This document shows positions 1 through 5,138 of a stretch of DNA of 5,138 nt, piece after piece. Both the position numbers and the translations under genes were made by a program. This DNA is from an uncultured Kangiella sp. (GTDB taxonomy: Bacteria > Pseudomonadota > Gammaproteobacteria > Enterobacterales > DSM-103792): positions 1 through 5,138 of the forward strand of contig CAMLKQ010000184.1 of NCBI GenBank assembly GCA_946480585.1. Direction: 5' to 3'. The notes beneath the pieces are model-generated. The model had not been told where the DNA came from and made no database searches. It saw only the letters and a list, made by a program, of their open reading frames with translations. Each line of letters starts with the position of its first letter. The first letter of the stretch is position 1.

Positions 1-1116
1 CATCGGTTACGCGCGCTGCTGACCGTGACCGGTCTGGTGGTCGCGATTCTGGCGTTTGGCCTGCTCAAGACCATCGTCAGTGCCTGGTATGCCGGTGCCG
101 ATGCCGCATCGAATGCGCGGCTCGTGACCCGCAGCAGTATCTCGCTCGTGTTCACCTTGCCCATCAGCTACAAGGATCGCATCCGTCAGGTGGATGGTGT
201 CGAGGCGATCAGTTGGGCCAACTGGTTTGGCGGCGTCTACATCGACGAGCGCAATTTCTTCCCGCAGTTTGCTGTTTCAAACGGCTATCTCGACCAGTAT
301 CCGGAGTTCGTTCTCAGCGAGGCCGACAAGAAAGCCTGGCTGGTGGATCGGCGCGGCGCGGTGGTGGGCCGCAAACTGGCCAAGCGCTTTGGCTGGCAGA
401 TTGGTGATGTGATTCCGCTGAAGGGCACCATTTTTCCCGGTGAATGGAATTTCGTGCTGCGCGCGATCTACGACGGCAAGGAACAGAACACCGACGAGAA
501 CCAGTTCTTTTTCCACTGGGATTATTTAAACGAGTCAATCAAGAAAACTGCGCCGCGGCGTGGTGACCGTACCGGGGTATTCATCGTCAGCATCGAGGAC
601 CCGGACAAGGCGGCCGAAATTTCTCGCACCATCGATGCGGAGTTCCGCAACTCGCTGGCCGAAACCATGACCGAAACCGAAAAAGCCTTTCAGCTCGGCT
701 TCGTTGCGATGACCGAAGCCATCGTGGTGGCGATCGAGATCGTGTCCTACGTGGTCATCCTGATCATCATGGCGGTGATGGCGAATACCATGGCGATGGC
801 GGCACGTGAACGCACCAGCGAGTACGCCACCTTGAAGGCGCTCGGCTTTGCGCCCGGCTTCATCGCCAGCTTGATCGTGCTGGAGTCGCTGATTCTGTGC
901 GCACTCGGCGCGGCGATTGGCGTTGCCATGACCTATCCGCTGGCGCGGGCGTTTGGTGGCGCGCTCGACAATGTCTTTCCGGTGTTCAATGTCGCGGCCG
1001 AAACGCCGTGGTTGCAACTTGCTTGCGCCATGGTCGTCGCGCTGGTGGCGGCGGTGACACCGGCGATACGGTCGGCCCGCGTGCGCATCGTTGATGGCTT
1101 GCGTAGCATCGGCTGA
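1..1116 (+). CDS. ABC transporter permease, MacB/FtsX type (5' end outside the window)
   Basis: This is an inner-membrane permease subunit of an ABC transporter of the MacB/FtsX (mechanotransmission) type. The reading frame is open from base 1, and the first visible residues (HRLRALLTV) are typical of the segment just before the first membrane helix of such permeases. The real start therefore lies a short way upstream, and the GTG at 25 is an internal Val codon. In the 371 visible residues, helix 1 is at about 8-27. A MacB_PCD-like extracytoplasmic domain follows at about 30-235, including the segment VVGRKLAKRFGWQIGD. The C-terminal FtsX domain has helices near 241-264, 288-310 and 336-354, with a coupling-helix motif ARERTSEYATLKALGF between the first two. 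The protein ends in the usual VRIVDGLRSIG tail. No ATPase domain is fused to it. The next gene encodes a second permease of the same build, so the two probably form a heterodimer. The substrate is unknown; export or lipid/lipoprotein handling are the usual roles in the superfamily. The family call is secure, the function is not. Confidence 0.93.
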   Translation, partial: HRLRALLTVTGLVVAILAFGLLKTIVSAWYAGADAASNARLVTRSSISLVFTLPISYKDRIRQVDGVEAISWANWFGGVYIDERNFFPQFAVSNGYLDQYPEFVLSEADKKAWLVDRRGAVVGRKLAKRFGWQIGDVIPLKGTIFPGEWNFVLRAIYDGKEQNTDENQFFFHWDYLNESIKKTAPRRGDRTGVFIVSIEDPDKAAEISRTIDAEFRNSLAETMTETEKAFQLGFVAMTEAIVVAIEIVSYVVILIIMAVMANTMAMAARERTSEYATLKALGFAPGFIASLIVLESLILCALGAAIGVAMTYPLARAFGGALDNVFPVFNVAAETPWLQLACAMVVALVAAVTPAIRSARVRIVDGLRSIG

Positions 1117-1120
1117 GGAA
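1115..1120 (+). promoter_or_regulatory. Ribosome binding site of the second permease gene
   Basis: GAGGAA lies nine bases before the ATG at 1130 and overlaps the TGA stop (1114-1116) of the preceding permease gene. It decides the start of the second permease. The alternatives further upstream in the same frame (TTG at 1091, ATG at 1094) lie inside the preceding gene, have no comparable site, and would add 12-13 residues that do not look like a permease N-terminus. Terminating ribosomes would be placed directly on this site, so translational coupling is likely. Confidence 0.75.
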
Positions 1121-1129
1121 ACGTACCCA

Positions 1130-2317
1130 ATGAGCAGTGGCATTCCGTTTTCCTACATCTGGCGCAACCTGCGCACCCGCAAATTGACCACGCTGCTGAC
1201 GGCCGGGGGCATGGCACTGGTGGTGTTTGTTTACGCGACCGTGCTGATGCTGGAAGCCGGCCTGGCGCAGACGCTGATCGCCACCGGTTCGCCGGACAAC
1301 GTCACGGTGATTCGCAAAGGCTCGCAAACCGAAGTGCAGAGCGTGGTCGATCGCAGTCAGGCGGCAATCATCGAAAGCAACCGCCATGTCGCCAGTGATC
1401 GCAACGGCGACAAACTGATTGCCAAAGAATCGGTGGTGCTGATCAGCCTGAACAAGCGGGATATCCCGGCTGACGGGATCGCCCGACCGGCCAATGTGAT
1501 CATTCGCGGCACCAACGCGGCTGGCCTGACCTTGCGACCGCAGGTGCAAATTGTCGAAGGCCGGATGTTCCGGCCGGGCGCCGCCGAAGTGATCGCCGGC
1601 CGTGCGATTGCCGACCGCTTTCAGGGCGCCGGACTCGGTGAAACCATCCGGTTCGGCCAGCGCGACTGGGTCGTGGTCGGCATTTTTGATGCCGGCAAAA
1701 CCGGTTTCAATTCCGAGATCTGGGCCGATAGTGAACTGATGATGCAGTCGTTCCGGCGGGTGGTGTTTTCCGCCGCCACGTTTCGGTTGACGGAATCGGA
1801 TGCGTTCGATGCCGTGGTCAAGGAGCTTGATGCCGATCCGCGCCTGACGGTAGAAGCCAAACGCGAAACCCAGTTCTATGCCGATCAATCGCGGGTGATG
1901 GCGTTGTTCATTCGCTATCTTGGTGTCACGCTGAGCGTGATCTTTTCGCTCGGCGCGATTATCGGCGCGATGATCACCATGTACGCCGCGGTCGCCAACC
2001 GGGTTGGCGAAGTTGGCACCTTGCGGGCGATTGGCTTCAGCCGCAAGGCGGTGATGCTGGCGTTTTTGATTGAAGCCTTGCTGCTGGCGCTGGTTGGTGG
2101 CGTTGCCGGTTTGCTGCTCGCATCCGGCATGCAGTTCTTCACCATCTCGACGATGAACTTCCAGACGTTTTCCGAGCTGGCTTTCAGCTTCACGCTGACG
2201 CCGGGCATTGTCATCAATGCGCTGATCTTTTCCTTGATCATGGGCTTGCTCGGCGGCTTTCTGCCGGCGGCGCGCGCCGCGCGGTTGAATATCGTGGACG
2301 CCCTGCGCGCCGGCTGA
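1130..2317 (+). CDS. ABC transporter permease, MacB/FtsX type, second subunit
   Basis: This 395-residue inner-membrane permease is complete and has the normal length for a MacB/FtsX-type subunit without a fused ATPase. The N-terminus (YIWRNLRTRKLTTLLTAGG) is the usual basic stretch leading into helix 1 at about 22-42. The extracytoplasmic domain spans about 45-260 and includes TGSPDNVTVIRKGSQTEVQS soon after helix 1 and a VEGRMFRPG motif near 142-150. The FtsX domain has helices at about 264-288, 309-334 and 357-378. A coupling-helix motif, ANRVGEVGTLRAIGFSRKAV, sits at 289-308 and is where such permeases contact the ATPase. The ATG at 1130 was chosen because of the well-placed ribosome binding site. 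It is 13 bases from the previous permease gene, the two share architecture while differing widely in sequence, and they look like two halves of one heteromeric transporter. No ATPase or membrane-fusion protein gene follows, so these partners should be upstream. Substrate unknown. Confidence 0.94.
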   Translation: MSSGIPFSYIWRNLRTRKLTTLLTAGGMALVVFVYATVLMLEAGLAQTLIATGSPDNVTVIRKGSQTEVQSVVDRSQAAIIESNRHVASDRNGDKLIAKESVVLISLNKRDIPADGIARPANVIIRGTNAAGLTLRPQVQIVEGRMFRPGAAEVIAGRAIADRFQGAGLGETIRFGQRDWVVVGIFDAGKTGFNSEIWADSELMMQSFRRVVFSAATFRLTESDAFDAVVKELDADPRLTVEAKRETQFYADQSRVMALFIRYLGVTLSVIFSLGAIIGAMITMYAAVANRVGEVGTLRAIGFSRKAVMLAFLIEALLLALVGGVAGLLLASGMQFFTISTMNFQTFSELAFSFTLTPGIVINALIFSLIMGLLGGFLPAARAARLNIVDALRAG

Positions 2318-2356
2318 TGTCGGCACGCCGAGCCACGATTGCTGGGCGATTTGCTG

Positions 2357-2387
2357 TGACTCCTCCGTTCATCCTTCGACGGAGTCA
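2357..2387. repeat. Second, overlapping inverted repeat (7-bp perfect arms)
   Basis: TGACTCC (2357-2363) is perfectly complementary to GGAGTCA (2381-2387), with 17 bases between. Its right arm forms most of the loop of the larger palindrome at 2363-2399, so the two stems cannot both form. The CGGAG/CTCCG word occurs three times within 40 bases (2363-2367 reversed, 2380-2384 and 2395-2399), and this creates the alternative pairings. Confidence 0.55.
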
Positions 2388-2399
2388 GGACGAACGGAG
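2363..2399. repeat. Intergenic palindromic repeat between convergent genes
   Basis: The arms CTCCGTTCATCC (2363-2374) and GGACGAACGGAG (2388-2399) pair over 12 bp around a 13-base loop, with one imperfect position. That position is A/C in plus-strand RNA but a G-U wobble in minus-strand RNA, so the hairpin is fully paired only in the minus transcript. Read on the minus strand, the core (CCGTTCGTCC, loop, GTCGAAGGATGAACGG) resembles the small dispersed TTCGTCCTGA...TCGAAGGA palindromes that I recall from many proteobacterial intergenic regions. No T-run follows directly on either strand (a TTTT occurs at 2414-2417, 14 bases beyond on the plus strand). It is therefore not a standard intrinsic terminator, though it could still slow or protect the ends of both transcripts. 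The structure is seen directly; the repeat-family assignment is inference. Confidence 0.7.
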
Positions 2400-2417
2400 T
2401 TGTGAGGCCGCGATTTT

Positions 2418-3707
2418 CTAGAACCCGCCACCGGTGCGGAAGCCACCACCACCAAAACCACCGCCACTGCTGAAGCCGCCGCCGCCAAATCCGCCACCAC
2501 CACCGAAACCGCCGCCGCCAAACATGCCGCCGTGCGAGCGATTCGAACGTCGCGCCGTTGCGGCGGCGATAGCGGCAGCCTCCAGCACCTTGGCGCGTTG
2601 CCAGGCACTGTTCAGTTCGTCGATGTCGTTCTGCACGGCGCGCGCTTGCGTCGCCAACCGCGCGTTGTCGCTGCGCAGGGCTTGCGCCTGTTGCCGGTCC
2701 TGTTCGTAATGCTGGAACAGCTTGTCATCGACGGTTGACAGCGTTGCGCCAACGAAGCGTTTCAGCTGTTGATTATTGAGCGCCTGGTCAACCAACGAGG
2801 CCATGCGCTCATGCAGGGCATGCACGCCGCCCTGAATGCTGCCGACTTCGGTTTTGCCCGCCTGCATGCGGCCCAGGATCTGTGCCACGGCCGCTTTCGC
2901 CTCGGCGAGTTTGCTGGCGCTGGCATCGACGTTGGCTTGTGCACTGTCGCGCTGCATGTGCCAGGCAATGCCGGCTCGTTCGCTGGCGATTTGTGTTTCC
3001 AGTGCCGCCAGTTGTTCAACTGATTCGGCGATGGCGCTTTGCAGCCGCAGCGGAACCGCGAGTAGCAGTTCATACTGGCGCTGGTTGTCGGCGTAATAGC
3101 ATGATTCGGCCAACCAGCGGTCAAACCGCTGGCTGAGCCGGCCTGCGGCGTAACGCGGCGTGCCGTAACCGCGTTGCCACAGGTAGTGAAAGTAGCGATC
3201 GTTTTCGTAGGCGCTGCGCTTGCTGCCAGCCTCCGTTTCGGCGTCGGCTTTCTGCGCTTTCAGTCGCTCGGTCAGCAGCTCGATATCATCCTGTTGCTGA
3301 CGCAGATCCTGCACGGTTGCCAAGGCTTCGGTGGCGCTGTCGATATGCTGGTCAAGATGGGTCAGCGCCTGCACCGCGGCTTCGTGTTCGGCCAGCGCGG
3401 CGCGCACGGCGTCGTTGGCGCGCGCGGCCTCCGCTTCGTCGCGTTGCAGTTGCTCGGTCAGATCGTCGTGGCGATCGTACAGCTGCTTGAACAGCGCCGA
3501 GACCTGTTCATCGGCCTCAGTCCAGTCAAACCGTTCGCCATTGCGAATCGCTTCGATGACAACCGTTCGGATCTGCTGCAAGGTGCTTGCCATGCGTGAT
3601 TCGCAGTGCTGCAACGCTTGCTGCTGTTGGGCGATGGCGTGTTGCAACTGGCCGTGTTCGCGCTGGGCGCTTTGCAGGCGGCTGTAGTAACTGGCGCTGG
3701 AGCTCAT
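2418..3707 (-). CDS. Coiled-coil protein with Gly/Phe-rich C-terminal tail, function unknown
   Basis: This 429-residue protein has no signal peptide and no membrane helix, so it is expected in the cytoplasm. I do not recognise a named gene. Residues 1-165 are almost entirely charged and Gln/Ala-rich helix with heptad-like Leu/Ala spacing, as expected of a long coiled coil. An aromatic-rich island at about 167-217 (YENDRYFHYLWQRGYGTPRY, then FDRWLAESCYY) breaks the pattern and looks like the most structured, probably conserved, part. A second helical stretch runs over about 220-385. The last 37 residues (393-429) are almost only Gly and Phe, with a few Ser, Arg, Thr and one Met. The ATG at 3707 was chosen over the GTGs at 3716 and 3713 because GGAG lies eight bases before it; that site would abut or overlap the GTGs. 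The start is two bases after the stop of the upstream membrane protein gene, so both are likely translated from one mRNA. Possible roles are scaffold or membrane-associated partner of that protein; both are inferences from context. Confidence 0.85.
   Translation of the reverse strand: MSSSASYYSRLQSAQREHGQLQHAIAQQQQALQHCESRMASTLQQIRTVVIEAIRNGERFDWTEADEQVSALFKQLYDRHDDLTEQLQRDEAEAARANDAVRAALAEHEAAVQALTHLDQHIDSATEALATVQDLRQQQDDIELLTERLKAQKADAETEAGSKRSAYENDRYFHYLWQRGYGTPRYAAGRLSQRFDRWLAESCYYADNQRQYELLLAVPLRLQSAIAESVEQLAALETQIASERAGIAWHMQRDSAQANVDASASKLAEAKAAVAQILGRMQAGKTEVGSIQGGVHALHERMASLVDQALNNQQLKRFVGATLSTVDDKLFQHYEQDRQQAQALRSDNARLATQARAVQNDIDELNSAWQRAKVLEAAAIAAATARRSNRSHGGMFGGGGFGGGGGFGGGGFSSGGGFGGGGFRTGGGF
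2421..2531 (-). repeat. Gly/Phe low-complexity tail coding tract
   Basis: This tract encodes residues 393-429 of the coiled-coil protein: irregular units of three to five Gly followed by Phe, interrupted by SS, RT and one M. Phe is written as both TTC and TTT, and Gly with all four codons (GGC, GGT, GGA, GGG). The amino-acid pattern is thus kept while the DNA units have drifted, which argues for selection on the protein and not a fresh slippage expansion. The coding strand also carries many GG doublets in series, so weak two-tier quadruplex folding is possible. Similar glycine-rich ends occur in unrelated bacterial proteins such as the TPM/YgcG type, so the tail alone does not identify a family. 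Confidence 0.85.
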
Positions 3708-3709
3708 GC

Positions 3710-5137
3710 TCACCACTCCACAATGAATTTGGCGTCAAAGCCCGGCGGCAATTGCCAACGCAGGCTGCGGGCCGGCTTCTGGCCGACTTCCGGTTGTTCG
3801 AGCAGACCATCATCCTGCTTGTCGCGTTTGATGCGCTCAAACGTCGCTTCGTCGACCCGCACACCAAACCGGTGGCGACTGTACTCGCGCTGATCTTCTG
3901 CGCTTTGTACCAAGACCTCGGTTTTGCTGCCGGCAGCCAGCGCATCGACAATCAGGTAGTAGGTGCGAGCGCGACGATTGCCATCGTATTCACGCCAGAT
4001 GCCGGTCTTCTCGCCGCGTTCAGACACCAGCTGCAGCGTGACAGCGGAGTTGAAGAAGCGGCAAGTTTGATCGGCACTTGCGGTCCAGTCGCCAACGTCA
4101 TCGGCGCGTTCGGCTTGCGGCAAGCCGAGACCTTTGTCGAGCAGGGCGCGCAGCCGATTCTGATCGGCGTTATCGGCGCTACCGACCGCCTCCTGCAGGC
4201 AGCTGACGGCGCTGGCATGGGCTGGTGCGACCGCGGCAATTTGCTCAACCGCTTTTGAAGCGGTTGCCGTGCTGTCAATGAACTGCAGATAGTCACTGCC
4301 GGCAACGGTACTGGCTTGTGCTGCGGCCAACGTGGTCGCCACCGCGCGCCACGCCTGCAACACCGGCAGCGCTGCTACCCGCTGGCTCAGCAAGCCAAAC
4401 GCTTGCACGCTCATCGCGAGCTGCTGGTGATCGCGCTGCAGCGTCTGCGCCTGTTGCAAGGCTTGCTGCAGTGCCGGTTGTTGTGCGCTGCAGGCGGCGA
4501 GCGTGCTTTCACCGGACCAGGGTTTCACGAGTTCGTCTGGTAGTTGCAGCGCAGTGCAGCGGCTGTCACCACGCAGTGTCAATTGCGCCTGACGATAACC
4601 CAGTTGCAGCGTGGCCGACCATTGCGACAGGGCCGGAATGCTTATGCCGTCGCTGGCGGTCAACGTCGCCAGTTCGGTCGGCAGTGCAGCGGCCTGTTGC
4701 TGCAGCGACTGCACGGCATCGAGCCGCTGTTGCAGCTCGTCGCGATAGGCGTCCAGCTCGCGTGCTTGTTGCCAGCTGCTGATCTGCTGGTCCAGATACC
4801 ACGCGAGCAGCGTGATGGCGGCGAGTGCGCCGAGCGTGATCGCGATGCGCCGGCGGAACACATACGCGGTCGCCACCCAGCGACCGAGCGTCGACAGTTT
4901 GTTCGGCTTGAAGGTGTTGCGCTGGGCTTGCCGTTCCGCAATGGCCTGATCGATCAGGGCTTCCGACACGGCGATGCCGGCCTGCTGGTAGTAGGCCTGA
5001 ATCTGCGTGCGCAGGGTTTTCATCTGCTCGGCGTCGTTGAGCGCCAGATCGAGGCGTTCCTGTTCGCGGCGCAAGCCATCGACGAGGTCGATGGTGAGCA
5101 GTTTTTCTTCAAACGCTTTGGCGTTTGTGTCGGTCAT
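3710..5137 (-). CDS. Single-pass membrane protein, DUF6384-like, function unknown
   Basis: This 475-residue inner-membrane protein has no known biochemical role. Residues 1-97 are a helical cytoplasmic part, including QAYYQQAGIAVSEALIDQAI at 48-67. A single hydrophobic helix lies at about 98-114, preceded by RRR (95-97), which by the positive-inside rule places the N-terminus inside and the rest in the periplasm. Residues 115-155 and 217-245 are Gln/Ala/Leu-rich and probably coiled coil. The C-terminal part (about 365-475) looks like a compact domain: EKTGIWREYDGN, ARTYYLIVDAL, HRFGVRVDEATFERIKRDKQ and a final IVEW. From memory, the helix-TM layout, the YYQQAGI segment and the GVRV...RRDKQDDG-like end match the DUF6384 family; this is recall, not a search. 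Four cysteines (194, 216, 313, 359) are all beyond the helix, where disulfides could form. The ATG at 5137 has only one base before it, so an earlier start cannot be excluded, though MTDTNAKAFEEKL looks like a natural N-terminus. It is the first visible gene of an operon with the coiled-coil gene. Confidence 0.85.
   Translation of the reverse strand: MTDTNAKAFEEKLLTIDLVDGLRREQERLDLALNDAEQMKTLRTQIQAYYQQAGIAVSEALIDQAIAERQAQRNTFKPNKLSTLGRWVATAYVFRRRIAITLGALAAITLLAWYLDQQISSWQQARELDAYRDELQQRLDAVQSLQQQAAALPTELATLTASDGISIPALSQWSATLQLGYRQAQLTLRGDSRCTALQLPDELVKPWSGESTLAACSAQQPALQQALQQAQTLQRDHQQLAMSVQAFGLLSQRVAALPVLQAWRAVATTLAAAQASTVAGSDYLQFIDSTATASKAVEQIAAVAPAHASAVSCLQEAVGSADNADQNRLRALLDKGLGLPQAERADDVGDWTASADQTCRFFNSAVTLQLVSERGEKTGIWREYDGNRRARTYYLIVDALAAGSKTEVLVQSAEDQREYSRHRFGVRVDEATFERIKRDKQDDGLLEQPEVGQKPARSLRWQLPPGFDAKFIVEW
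3716..3719 (-). promoter_or_regulatory. Ribosome binding site of the coiled-coil gene, inside the upstream gene
   Basis: On the minus strand GGAG lies eight bases before the ATG at 3707, within the last codons (GTG GAG TGG TGA) of the membrane protein gene. The arrangement stop TGA, two bases, ATG suggests translational coupling and similar expression of the two proteins. It also rules against the in-frame GTG codons at 3716 and 3713, which would overlap or abut this site. Confidence 0.65.
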
Positions 5138-5138
5138 T

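Noticed and set aside
1091..1129. A longer version of the second permease starting at TTG 1091 or ATG 1094.
   Set aside because: The added residues overlap the preceding gene, have no ribosome binding site and do not resemble a permease N-terminus; the ATG at 1130 has GAGGAA nine bases before it.
535..1143. A 202-codon open frame on the minus strand opposite the first permease.
   Set aside because: It is a codon-aligned shadow of the permease, with a His/Arg/Asp-rich product of no family character.
986..2326. A 446-codon open frame on the minus strand opposite the second permease.
   Set aside because: Its codons are exact reverse complements of the permease codons over most of its length. 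It stays open because the permease avoids TTA, CTA and TCA, whose complements are stops. The translation is His/Arg/Gln-rich with no recognisable domain.
2363..2417. An intrinsic terminator for either gene pair.
   Set aside because: The stem is good but no T-run follows directly on either strand; the only TTTT is 14 bases past the stem on the plus strand.
2421..2531. A recent microsatellite or CRISPR-like DNA repeat.
   Set aside because: Units vary in length and in synonymous codons, have no unique spacers, and sit in frame inside a coding region.
3587..4258. A 223-codon open frame on the plus strand opposite the DUF6384-like gene.
   Set aside because: It is codon-aligned with the minus-strand gene and explained by the same rare-codon avoidance. 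It also crosses the junction of the two real genes and has no convincing ribosome binding site.

Overview
The window holds four protein-coding genes in two convergent pairs, covering almost all of its 5,138 bases. The base composition is moderately GC-rich, rare codons such as TTA, CTA and TCA are largely avoided, and the two membrane permeases belong to a type common in Gram-negative bacteria. This suggests a proteobacterium, most likely a gammaproteobacterium. That placement is an inference from style and not from a marker gene. No RNA gene, CRISPR array, insertion sequence or tRNA was seen.

Left half, plus strand (1-2317): two consecutive MacB/FtsX-type ABC transporter permease genes. The first is cut at its 5' end by the window edge. 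The second starts 13 bases after the first one stops, with a ribosome binding site overlapping the first gene's stop codon. Each protein has one N-terminal membrane helix, a large extracytoplasmic domain and three C-terminal helices. They most likely form a heterodimeric permease that works with an ATPase, and probably a periplasmic adaptor, encoded upstream of the window. The substrate cannot be read from the sequence.

Middle (2318-2417): a 100-base tail-to-tail intergenic gap. It carries an imperfect 12-bp palindromic repeat that overlaps a second, mutually exclusive 7-bp palindrome. It resembles the small dispersed palindromes of many proteobacterial genomes and may also act as a barrier between the two converging transcripts.

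Right half, minus strand (5137-2418): a two-gene, tightly coupled operon. The first gene encodes a single-pass membrane protein of 475 residues that resembles the poorly characterised DUF6384 family, judged from memory of family motifs. The second encodes a 429-residue soluble coiled-coil protein with a central aromatic-rich island and a striking Gly/Phe low-complexity C-terminus. The stop of the first and the start of the second are two bases apart, so the proteins are probably made together and may work together. Neither has a known function. This pair is the least-described content of the window and the best candidate for an uncharacterised system.
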